Notes under the pieces: generated by a model | Database searches by the model: none | What the model was told of the DNA's origin: nothing | The model's input: the letters and a program-made list of their open reading frames with translations, nothing else | Made by a program: the position numbers and the translations under genes | Assembly: GCA_001801485.1 (NCBI GenBank) | Contig: MGXV01000011.1 | Location: 1 to 9,052 of the forward strand | Direction: 5' to 3' | Source of the DNA: Gammaproteobacteria bacterium RIFCSPHIGHO2_12_FULL_37_14 | GTDB lineage: Bacteria; Pseudomonadota; Gammaproteobacteria; DSM-16500 | DNA length: 9,052 bases | Shown: positions 1 through 5,298 of the stretch, piece by piece | How the letters are laid out: the number at the start of each line of letters is the position of its first letter | Position numbering within the stretch: position 1 is the stretch's first letter

Positions 1-50
1 TATTCTCGCAGTGAAATGACAGCTGTTAAACTCGAGAGTTAATTGCAATG

Positions 51-80
51 TGCCCTTTCCGCAGTCTTGCGGAAAGGGCA
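51..80 (+). terminator. Hairpin, probable rho-independent terminator
   Basis: A perfect 13-bp inverted repeat, TGCCCTTTCCGCA and its complement, encloses a 4-base loop GTCT. It is followed on the plus strand by the T-rich TTGTTATTC. The minus-strand flank is not T-rich, so termination is best supported for a plus-strand gene left of the window. It lies 80 bp past the toxin stop codon and could also slow minus-strand transcripts. The stem is clear; its function is inferred. Confidence 0.6.
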
Positions 81-159
81 TTGTTATTCATAAACAATCA
101 TCCGATGAAAACTTGAATTATGCGAATGTGAATACAATCCAAATGATTCTGCTGACCGC

Positions 160-969
160 TCATTTTGTCTGTTTTCTCCAAGCCTCTCCCGGTAATAAAA
201 AAATCAATTTTTCCTGCACCATCTCATGCGCCTCAGCAAGCGACCATTCTTGATCAGCAGAAAGTAAATTGGAAATGTCGGCTTTGAAATCCTGATTGCG
301 AATTTTCTCAGACATACTTTTCTCAAAAAGCGCTCTAGTGACGATCAATCCTTCTTTTTCACAATGTGATAAATAAATCTTAACAACCTCTTGCGGATCA
401 ATTAGATCATTCTTAAGTACAACCCATAGATCAAATAAGTCCCGTCCTTTACGTCGCTGATAAAGCGCGCGCATTTTTGTACCTATTAGCTCGTTTAATT
501 GATAGGTACGTAATTTAAAATTACCAGAATACCATGAATTGGAGACGGTAAAATCGAGATCAATAAGATCAGAAAAGTGATAATGTTCAGTGGTGTTAAT
601 CTCTACTTTCAATTTTCTTTTTGAATTGTCACATGCGGTATAGCGATATAATAATTTGGCGCTTCGCTCAGTCAGCTTCCTTCCTGGTTCACCTAACCAA
701 GCTAAAGCGGAGCGAATTTCATCAAGTATTTTCCCTATAGGTTCAGAGACGATTTGTACGAGATCGATGTCTTCACTGTATCGAGCCGGAGGCTTAATAT
801 ATAGTTTGTGTAAGGCTGTTCCGCCGCGAAATACTAGGCTATTTTTTATTTTTGGACGCTCATATAGACTAATCAGTGCGCGGCTAATTATCAAATCCTG
901 TTCAACCTGATAATCTTCAACCCAAGGAACTTGTTGCCGCCATTCGGTTAAACAAAAATCTGGGATCAT
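160..969 (-). CDS. abiEii: AbiEii toxin, nucleotidyltransferase fold (type IV TA)
   Basis: This 269-aa protein matches the AbiEii/AbiGii toxin family (former DUF1814), cytoplasmic nucleotidyltransferase-like toxins that cause reversible growth arrest and phage abortive infection; relatives (MenT) add nucleotides to tRNA. Visible motifs are FRGGTALHK (residues 47-55), YSEDIDL (64-70, the acidic metal-binding pair), KVEIN (121-125) and a C-terminal block with ELIGTKMRALYQRR (160-173) followed by GRDLFDLW (175-182). Length is in the usual range and no key residue appears lost, so it should be active. The start is set by ATGA overlap with the antitoxin stop and by a GAGAG Shine-Dalgarno 6 bases upstream, inside the antitoxin gene, implying translational coupling. 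It is the second gene of the operon. The family call is firm; the target is not visible from sequence. Confidence 0.93.
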   Translation of the reverse strand: MIPDFCLTEWRQQVPWVEDYQVEQDLIISRALISLYERPKIKNSLVFRGGTALHKLYIKPPARYSEDIDLVQIVSEPIGKILDEIRSALAWLGEPGRKLTERSAKLLYRYTACDNSKRKLKVEINTTEHYHFSDLIDLDFTVSNSWYSGNFKLRTYQLNELIGTKMRALYQRRKGRDLFDLWVVLKNDLIDPQEVVKIYLSHCEKEGLIVTRALFEKSMSEKIRNQDFKADISNLLSADQEWSLAEAHEMVQEKLIFLLPGEAWRKQTK

Positions 970-1757
970 ATATCACTCTCTATTTTAGTATTTTCTATTA
1001 ATTTCCAAGTATTATTCTTTTTTGATTGCTTGGTAACTTTTCTTCCCGGTGTTAAAAGAATGTAATCCAAGCGTTTTTGCTTGGATAAATGTTTTTTTAA
1101 CACCTCAGCCAGTTTGTTTGCTCCTACGATTTCAAGCAAATAACCTAGCCTTTGTTGCCAAGCAAAAGATGATGATTTTTCTGCAAGCGCTAGCAATTCC
1201 TCAGGGTTCATTGATTCGTGCAATTCGGCTAAAACTGTCGCAATATGGTTTAATCCAACACTTTGATGTGGGTAATTTAGCAAATCCATTGCGGTTCCTT
1301 CAGGTGTTGAAACGGTTAGCATGCTCATACGAGTCGTAATTATTTGTGTCGGTGTAAAAGTTAAATTTTTATTGCTAATGAATTTAACTTTTACTCGTCC
1401 ACAAACAATGGGAGGTCTTCGTCCTTCGATCATCACTTGAAAGACCATGACAGCTTGATGAGAAGCACCATGATATTTGGCAGCTGTTAATAAACATGCA
1501 TAATATTTATATTTCCAATATTCCATTAAATATGGAATAAAATATTCTGCGGGTAGACAACCTAGTATTTGATATTCAGGCGGAACAATAACATAAAAGC
1601 CTCTGGCAGGGCTGACAAGTTCCTTCCTTGCTACTAAATGCTCTGTTGATGAGAAAATGGCTTTTCTGCTTTTTTTAAGCCTTACTAATGCATCTTCAAT
1701 ACTGAAAGTGCATTTGCCATTCTTCATAACCTCTTGAATATATTCGTCAAATCCCAT
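966..1757 (-). CDS. abiEi: AbiEi antitoxin, winged-helix autorepressor (type IV TA)
   Basis: A 263-aa AbiEi-family antitoxin, the cognate partner of the downstream AbiEii toxin. In this family the N-terminal winged helix binds inverted repeats in its own promoter and the C-terminal domain provides antitoxicity without stable toxin binding. Residues 5-60 look like the winged helix: TFSIEDAL (17-24), a recognition-helix region with RLKKSRKAIF, and the wing LVSPARGFYVIVPPEY (47-62), which is highly characteristic. The rest (about 65-225) fits the antitoxin domain, with a basic tail (220-250) rich in Lys/Arg. The ATG at 1757 is chosen because the family homology begins almost at once; its own Shine-Dalgarno is weak. 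A short out-of-frame reading frame with a better ribosome site overlaps this start. The gene lies directly behind a large palindromic operator centred on 1790. Confidence 0.92.
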   Translation of the reverse strand: MGFDEYIQEVMKNGKCTFSIEDALVRLKKSRKAIFSSTEHLVARKELVSPARGFYVIVPPEYQILGCLPAEYFIPYLMEYWKYKYYACLLTAAKYHGASHQAVMVFQVMIEGRRPPIVCGRVKVKFISNKNLTFTPTQIITTRMSMLTVSTPEGTAMDLLNYPHQSVGLNHIATVLAELHESMNPEELLALAEKSSSFAWQQRLGYLLEIVGANKLAEVLKKHLSKQKRLDYILLTPGRKVTKQSKKNNTWKLIENTKIESDI

Positions 1758-1776
1758 AAATTACGGTCTCATTCAT
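1747..1776 (-). CDS. Possible 9-codon leader ORF overlapping the abiEi start
   Basis: On the minus strand an ATG at 1776 opens a frame of nine codons (MNETVIYGI) ending in TGA at 1749-1747, eight bases beyond the first base of the abiEi ATG (1757). It has a better Shine-Dalgarno (AGGGG, 1787-1783, six bases spacing) than abiEi itself, and that site lies inside the palindromic operator. Termination across the abiEi start would allow reinitiation, so translational coupling is plausible. A frame this short can occur by chance, so this is tentative. Confidence 0.25.
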   Translation of the reverse strand: MNETVIYGI

Positions 1777-1819
1777 GTTTATCCCCTAAATTAGGGGATA
1801 TTTATGATTATAACCGTAA
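1761..1819. promoter_or_regulatory. Nested palindromic operator of the abiE operon
   Basis: The core is a perfect dyad at 1780-1800: TATCCCCTAA, one central A at 1790, then TTAGGGGATA. Flanking it and sharing exactly the same centre are TTACGGT (1761-1767) and ACCGTAA (1813-1819), with a partly matching ATTCAT/ATGATT pair between. The whole 59-bp dyad lies between the -10 box and the abiEi start. AbiEi proteins are known to repress their own operon by binding inverted repeats at the promoter, so this is the expected AbiEi site. The symmetry is seen directly; the binding protein is inferred. Confidence 0.72.
1807..1812 (-). promoter_or_regulatory. Candidate -10 box of the abiE promoter
   Basis: The minus strand reads a perfect TATAAT here, 50 bases upstream of the abiEi ATG. 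No good -35 hexamer is seen at 16-18 bases. Transcription would begin near 1800, so the RNA would start at the edge of the 1780-1800 palindrome, a position where a bound repressor blocks polymerase. Confidence 0.5.
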
Positions 1820-1860
1820 ATGAGTAAATTACTAGTTTTGTAGCAAAGACTTATAACGAA

Positions 1861-1903
1861 TATCAGAATTCTCGTAATATATCGTCTTTTATTATACTAC
1901 GAG
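1861..1903. repeat. Intergenic palindromic repeat, copy 1
   Basis: CTCGTAATATA (1871-1881) is inverted as TATACTACGAG (1893-1903), 10 of 11 pairs matching, with an 11-base T-rich loop. The 21-bp segment 1864-1884 matches the minus strand of 4396-4416 at 19 of 21 positions, so it belongs to a dispersed family with copy 2 at 4364-4422. Copy 1 lies outside the integrated element, between the abiE promoter and the left attachment site. The family is not recognised. Confidence 0.5.
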
Positions 1904-1940
1904 GGGGCGCGCAGTTTGATTTGTAACTCTTTGATTCTAC

Positions 1941-1983
1941 ATGGGCCCACTAGGACTTGAACCTAGGACCAAAGGATTATGAG
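1941..1983 (-). repeat. Left attachment site: tRNA 3'-end fragment
   Basis: This 43-bp sequence is identical to 9010-9052. Read on the minus strand it is the 3' part of a tRNA from the anticodon loop (CTCATAA) through a T-arm with a 5-bp stem (CTAGG/CCTAG around TTCAAGT) to the acceptor strand TGGGCCC and discriminator A. The next minus-strand upstream bases (CCCTC) cannot pair with the TCCTT anticodon stem, so this copy is a truncated fragment, not a working tRNA. It is the distal attachment site left by integration. Confidence 0.85.
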
Positions 1984-2010
1984 GAGGGTATCAGAGTGTT
2001 CTGTGAATTT

Positions 2011-2081
2011 CTACTTTTATCTAACTACTTAATTTAAATGATATTTAATCATTTGTGATGTTCTCTTTTTATCTAGCTACT
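2011..2081. repeat. Direct repeats and small palindrome near the left end
   Basis: The 19-base segments 2011-2029 and 2063-2081 match at 16 of 19 positions, sharing TTTTATCTA, one variable base, then CTACT, and start 52 bases apart. Between them AAATGAT (2036-2042) and ATCATTT (2048-2054) form a perfect 7-bp inverted repeat around ATTTA. They sit 30-100 bp inside the left attachment site, where accessory recombination sites are expected. The rest of 1984-2170 has no gene. Function is unknown. Confidence 0.35.
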
Positions 2082-2110
2082 ACCTCATTTTTCGATATTT
2101 TTCTTGGCAT

Positions 2111-2130
2111 GATTACACAGGAATTACACA
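2111..2130 (+). promoter_or_regulatory. Candidate integrase arm-type site, left end
   Basis: Two tandem ATTACACA-like units sit 11 bases apart (GATTACACAG then GAATTACACA). The same 20-base arrangement recurs at 8919-8938 in the same orientation with 18 of 20 identical. Both copies lie inside the element near its ends. Tyrosine integrases with an N-terminal arm-binding domain use such short repeats; the assignment is inferred from position. Confidence 0.45.
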
Positions 2131-2170
2131 CGCTTATTGGGTCAATACAGTTCTCAATCGTTAGCTGCAT

Positions 2171-2959
2171 TTAATCACATTTATTTAGGTTTACGTTAAC
2201 CCATCTCCAATTGCCTGGTTTCCCATTAAAGCCCTGAGCGTCACCTTTCTTAATGAAATATTCAATATCAGCTTTAATTTCTTCTAGATTTTTTTTCAGC
2301 ATATCAACGTTATCTTGTGTTAATTTAAATTGATATTTACATGGTTTTAATTTACTTGGCGCAGGCGAGCGTATTAGAAACGATGCAGTGTATGACCCAG
2401 CTTGCCAATAAAAATTCGATCTCATGAATTTTATGTAGTCATCAACTTCTTTGCTACTTAAAAAATCGTCATGGTAGGTTGCACTTTTATTTTGCATAAA
2501 TTGTTGCTGTTCCATCAGCTTATCTAATTCTGATTTATTACGTTGTATGAATGAAGAATCTTGAAATCGAAAAAATCGTTCTATTAGTGATAATGTGCTA
2601 AGCTTCACAGAAATCGGCACAATGTCACGCTGAATAATTTGATTGTCGCCAGCACTATTTTTAACTTCACTGAAAAATTCCGTCATCCCAGTCCATTCAA
2701 GAGTATGTTTGGTACCACTTTCATGCTGGATTTCTACTCCAATGAAATCAATTAGCGTATCTTTTTTGTCAACGTTGATTGAAAGGCGTAAATTAAAAAT
2801 TGGCCCAAATAGTGTATAACCTATTGAAACTGTTCTATCGGGTGTAATTGTTAAAACAGGTTTAGTGGCAGCGTTATATACCCATGTAATAATTTGTGGA
2901 ATCCATGCGGCTGCACCTAGACCAGCTATTACATCAGTAGCATTCAAGTTTATGCTCAT
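2171..2959 (-). CDS. Unrecognised 262-aa protein, possible N-terminal membrane anchor
   Basis: I do not recognise this family. Residues 8-30 (TDVIAGLGAAAWIPQIITWVYNA) are hydrophobic and could be one membrane anchor or a buried helix. They are followed by a region rich in predicted beta strands (33-125), a charged helical part (125-180) with Gln- and Lys-rich patches, and a C-terminal helix (213-240) of coiled-coil character. No catalytic motif is visible. The start is supported by AAGGA six bases upstream of ATG 2959. It follows the Fic gene by 26 bases in the same direction, so the two are probably one transcript, and it may be a Fic target, partner or membrane tether. No terminator is seen after it. 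Gene reality is well supported; the function is unknown. Confidence 0.72.
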   Translation of the reverse strand: MSINLNATDVIAGLGAAAWIPQIITWVYNAATKPVLTITPDRTVSIGYTLFGPIFNLRLSINVDKKDTLIDFIGVEIQHESGTKHTLEWTGMTEFFSEVKNSAGDNQIIQRDIVPISVKLSTLSLIERFFRFQDSSFIQRNKSELDKLMEQQQFMQNKSATYHDDFLSSKEVDDYIKFMRSNFYWQAGSYTASFLIRSPAPSKLKPCKYQFKLTQDNVDMLKKNLEEIKADIEYFIKKGDAQGFNGKPGNWRWVNVNLNKCD

Positions 2960-2985
2960 AATTAGTCCTTTAAAAAATATTTTTA

Positions 2986-4113
2986 CTACTCTTTGAAAAT
3001 ATCTACATATTGTCGATAAATAAAAGATCGGCCGTATGTTTTATGTTCATCCTTAAGTTGTAAAATATCTAAATTTACAAATCTATCAATAATTTTTTGA
3101 GCGCCTTGCCTCGTAAAGCCAGTCCATTGCTGAATGTTATTTACATTAACAATTGGGGATTTAAATAATAATGGTAATATTTTTACTGAACTTTCAGCTG
3201 CCGTTTTTCCAAGAGCGTGAATTTTTTTCATGTCCTGCTCACGTAAAGTATGTATTTTTTTTACTGAAGCAATCGCCTCATTTGATGTATCAATGACACC
3301 ATCAAGAAAAAAATCAAGCCACGCATCTACTTCATCATTGTGGTAGCCATCGAGTTTGCTGTAATAGGTTTTCTGATGCTTCTTAAAATATGAGGATAAA
3401 AATAGCGTGGGTTGTTCTATTAATTTATTTACCCATAAATATAAAATTATTAGTAATCGTCCAGCACGACCATTTCCATCAAGAAAGGGATGAATCGTTT
3501 CAAACTGAGCGTGCATGAGTGCTGCTTTTACAATAGGCAATATGCCATCTCTGCTATGAATAAATTTTTCCAAATCATCTAATGCCTTATGCATTTCATG
3601 CACTGGCGGAGGAACAAACGATGCATTAGCTGGTGATGTTCCACCAATCCAATTTTGGGATTTGCGAAAATTGCCTGGATCAGAGAAGTGTGTCGATCTC
3701 GCATTATCCATTAATTCTTTATGTATTTCGCATATAAAGCGAAGGCAAAGTGGCAGTTCCTCTAGTTTCTTCAATCCATAATTGAGTGCTTGAATGTAGT
3801 GCAAAATATCGTCGACATCCGAGGGTAGATTCTCTGACGTTTTTGAGGTTGCCTCAATGGCATCTATCATTGTGGCTTTGGTGCCCTCTATTTGGCTGGA
3901 TGATGTTGCATCTTTATACACATACATGTAGATGAAAAAATCTATGTCCGGAAGTAGCTGAGTAACGCCAGCAAGTTTACCAATCGCATTTGTTGCAAAA
4001 CTTGCTTTATCAGCTAAAGCGGGGGATAGCGGGAAGCCTTCTTTAATTGGAAATGGTGCTGGAACGAAGGCCTTGAAGCCTTGTGGTTGTTTTACGAAAT
4101 GGCCTATTTTCAT
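2986..4113 (-). CDS. Fic-domain protein, class II self-inhibited, with C-terminal HTH
   Basis: This 375-aa Fic protein carries the canonical motif HPFLDGNGRAGR (residues 208-219): the catalytic His, the Asp-Gly-Asn phosphate and Mg site, and the final Arg are all present, so it should transfer AMP (less often another nucleotide part) to a protein hydroxyl. Residues 71-77 (SSSQIEG) fit the inhibitory helix motif [S/T]xxxE[G/N] N-terminal to the Fic core, which places it in class II, held inactive by its own Glu76. The usual flap region around NWIGG and FVPPP (154-170) is intact. Residues 310-370 look like a winged helix (NVNNIQQWTGFTRQGAQKII region), common in Fic proteins of this architecture and suited to DNA binding. 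The start at 4113 has only a weak Shine-Dalgarno (AAAGA). A six-site operator-like array lies directly upstream. It leads a two-gene unit with the 262-aa protein. The target is unknown. Confidence 0.92.
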   Translation of the reverse strand: MKIGHFVKQPQGFKAFVPAPFPIKEGFPLSPALADKASFATNAIGKLAGVTQLLPDIDFFIYMYVYKDATSSSQIEGTKATMIDAIEATSKTSENLPSDVDDILHYIQALNYGLKKLEELPLCLRFICEIHKELMDNARSTHFSDPGNFRKSQNWIGGTSPANASFVPPPVHEMHKALDDLEKFIHSRDGILPIVKAALMHAQFETIHPFLDGNGRAGRLLIILYLWVNKLIEQPTLFLSSYFKKHQKTYYSKLDGYHNDEVDAWLDFFLDGVIDTSNEAIASVKKIHTLREQDMKKIHALGKTAAESSVKILPLLFKSPIVNVNNIQQWTGFTRQGAQKIIDRFVNLDILQLKDEHKTYGRSFIYRQYVDIFKE

Positions 4114-4123
4114 TTTCTTTACC

Positions 4124-4275
4124 GTTTACATTACCATAAATATGTAAACAGTTTCTCATATATCGTTTACATTTGGAAGTGCCCTGCTCTTTTAAAGAAG
4201 GCGATCTTACACTCCGCCCCCTTTAAATGTAAACGAAATAATGAATTCCGTTTACATCTTTGTCTAGATGTAAAC
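4124..4275. promoter_or_regulatory. Mirror-symmetric array of six GTTTACAT sites upstream of fic
   Basis: GTTTACAT occurs at 4124-4131, 4165-4172 and 4250-4257, and its complement ATGTAAAC at 4142-4149, 4227-4234 and 4268-4275. Start-to-start distances are 18, 23, 62, 23 and 18, and orientations alternate, so the two triplets are exact mirror images about 4199.5. The outer right pair extends to 13-bp arms (ATTCCGTTTACAT, 4245-4257, and 4268-4280). Spacer lengths (10 and 15) are kept while spacer sequences differ, which points to protein-binding sites. The innermost site starts 11 bases before the fic ATG. The Fic C-terminal winged helix is the obvious candidate ligand. The remainder of 4114-4430 holds no gene. 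Confidence 0.7.
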
Positions 4276-4297
4276 GGAATGGGTTCTGTTATTGTTA

Positions 4298-4303
4298 TTT
4301 ATA
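4298..4303 (-). promoter_or_regulatory. Candidate -10 of a fic promoter
   Basis: The minus strand reads TATAAA within an A+T-rich block (4298-4310) upstream of the six-site array. No convincing -35 is present. A transcript from here would cross all six sites before reaching fic, so they could act as roadblocks. TATAAT-like boxes also read on the plus strand here, and the direction is uncertain. Confidence 0.22.
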
Positions 4304-4363
4304 ATATAATCAATTAGTTGTAACAGTATCGAAGTCATTTTCTATTTAAGACAATTCAAAATT

Positions 4364-4422
4364 CTGTGCCAAAACTCCGCCAATATATCGATTTTCGTTA
4401 TATTACGAGAGTTCTGACACAG
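4364..4422. repeat. 59-bp imperfect palindrome, repeat copy 2, possible terminator
   Basis: Two 24-base arms (4364-4387 and 4399-4422) match at 18 of 24 positions, with CTGTG, AACTC and AATATA blocks conserved, around an 11-base loop. It starts 8 bases after the stop codon of the gene at 4431-5030, so it could end that transcript, followed on the minus strand by AATTTTG. The segment 4396-4416 matches 1864-1884 in the opposite orientation, 19 of 21 bases. It may be a small mobile repeat reused as a terminator. Confidence 0.5.
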
Positions 4423-4430
4423 CCTGCTTG

Positions 4431-5030
4431 CTAACTCAGCGCATGTATCTTTATATAAGACCTCTTCTCAGTAGCCTTCCGTATTTTTGGCAGCACTTCA
4501 GGCGAACAAAAATACCATATTTCCTTGATATCAAACTGACTAGCATAAGCCTTGAATATTTTCTCGAGCCGTAGCTTACCTTTCATCGTCAACTCAACTT
4601 CAATCGCTATTTGTCTATCATCAGGAAACACCAGTAATCCATCAGCGATATGTCCCAAGCCACCTATTCCCTTGGCAAACCTGTCTCGCTTTAAACGGCG
4701 CTCGCTAATCCATTGTGCTTCTGGATAAAGCCGTATTAACCTGAAATAGGTATCTATAATGGCAAGCTGATGATCGTATATCGCTACTGGCACATTAGTT
4801 ATAGCAGGTAAATCAAAATGGCTCGCACCCATTTTGCTAAGATAAAAAATCCCATTACGCCCATGGAACACTCTTTCGTGGATGACCAGTTTTTCCTTGC
4901 TTAATCGCTGCATAACTTGATAACTCCTTGGCCTATGTAAACCAAATTTTTTTTCGATTTGTATAATTTCACAAAAACCAAAATCATTAATGAAGCTAAG
5001 AATTTCAATATCACGTTCTGTTAATTTCAT
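4431..5030 (-). CDS. Replic_Relax-like winged-helix protein of mobile elements
   Basis: A 199-aa protein that resembles the replication-relaxation family found on plasmids and integrative elements. Residues 1-70 form a winged helix (LTERDIEILSFI at 3-14, a recognition helix around HRPRSYQVMQRL at 32-43, and a wing ending FYLSKMGASH). Residues 105-175 resemble a PD-(D/E)xK nuclease core: HIADG (127-131, Asp130), IAIEVELT (141-148, Glu144/Glu146) and Lys150/Lys152, then FKAYASQF. Whether it cuts DNA is not known to me. GAGAGG lies 7 bases upstream of ATG 5030. It lies downstream of the ATPase gene on the same strand, separated by a 268-bp palindrome-rich stretch that could be its DNA target. 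A role in replication initiation or mobilisation is inferred from family and context. Confidence 0.72.
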   Translation of the reverse strand: MKLTERDIEILSFINDFGFCEIIQIEKKFGLHRPRSYQVMQRLSKEKLVIHERVFHGRNGIFYLSKMGASHFDLPAITNVPVAIYDHQLAIIDTYFRLIRLYPEAQWISERRLKRDRFAKGIGGLGHIADGLLVFPDDRQIAIEVELTMKGKLRLEKIFKAYASQFDIKEIWYFCSPEVLPKIRKATEKRSYIKIHALS

Positions 5031-5080
5031 ATTAAAACCTCTCTTCTTTATTTTTTAATTTTTAACTTGATGCTGCTGGT

Positions 5081-5154
5081 TCGTCGTGCTGTCGCCTGAC
5101 CAACCAATAAGTCCCCAGACGCTTTTATTGGTTGGTCAGGCGATAGCACGACGA
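5081..5154. repeat. Long 30-bp-arm inverted repeat, candidate origin structure
   Basis: The arms 5081-5110 and 5125-5154 match at 29 of 30 positions (the exception is G5091 opposite T5144, a wobble pair in RNA) around a 14-base loop. Shared blocks include CGTCGTGCT and CGCCTGACCAACCAATAA. It is G+C-richer than its surroundings and has no T-tract typical of a terminator on either side, although the minus-strand gene at 4431-5030 begins about 50 bases beyond. A stem this long can extrude as a cruciform and suits a replication or transfer origin. Function is inferred from position between an ATPase and a Replic_Relax-like gene. Confidence 0.72.
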
Positions 5155-5190
5155 TTGAACCTCGAGCTTTACTGGCTTAACAGGCTTTTG

Positions 5191-5213
5191 CTCCTATAAC
5201 TTGGTTATGGGGG
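5191..5213. repeat. Small stem-loop in the candidate origin region
   Basis: CTCCTATAAC (5191-5200) can pair with GTTATGGGGG (5204-5213) over ten positions, two of them G-T wobbles, around a TTG loop. It lies between the two larger palindromes. By itself it is weak; its interest is as the middle of three stem-loops in 210 bases. Confidence 0.35.
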
Positions 5214-5244
5214 GTATTAGAGAGGCGAGTGCAATCCCATGCTG

Positions 5245-5290
5245 GTAGTTGCAAAGTTGCGGTGCTTAAGCACTGCAACTCTGCAACTAC
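5245..5290. repeat. 46-bp palindrome with four AGTTGC half-sites
   Basis: This dyad is centred between 5267 and 5268 on TTAA, with 21-bp arms beside that centre carrying two mismatches. Each arm contains two AGTTGC units 8 bases apart (5247, 5255, and on the other strand ending 5280 and 5288), an iteron-like arrangement. It ends 8 bases before the stop codon of the ATPase gene. There is no T-tract on either side, so a terminator is less likely than a protein-binding origin element. The rest of 5031-5298 has no gene. Confidence 0.65.
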
Positions 5291-5298
5291 TTCCTTGA

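Noticed and set aside
50..253. A 67-aa plus-strand frame over the left hairpin and the toxin 3' end
   Set aside because: It begins inside a terminator-like hairpin, overlaps the toxin gene, and has no ribosome site.
656..1339. Plus-strand frames of 84 and 96 aa across the abiE genes
   Set aside because: They lie opposite two well-supported family members and have no domain signal.
1861..1903. A dif-like XerC/XerD recombination site
   Set aside because: The palindrome shape is reminiscent, but the arms do not match the dif consensus that I know, and a related copy forms a much longer stem.
1941..1983. An intact tRNA gene at the left repeat
   Set aside because: The bases upstream of the anticodon loop cannot pair with the anticodon stem and no D-arm or 5' acceptor strand is present.
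4124..4275. Repeated GTTTACAT units as a CRISPR-like array
   Set aside because: Units are only 8 bp, alternate in orientation and have short irregular spacers of fixed length; this is an operator array.
4081..4317. A 78-aa plus-strand frame across the fic upstream region
   Set aside because: It spans the six-site operator array and has no ribosome site or family resemblance.
5245..5290. The 46-bp palindrome as a rho-independent terminator of the ATPase gene
   Set aside because: No T-tract follows on either strand and the centre has no loop; the arrangement of repeated half-sites fits a protein-binding site better, though a terminator role is not excluded.
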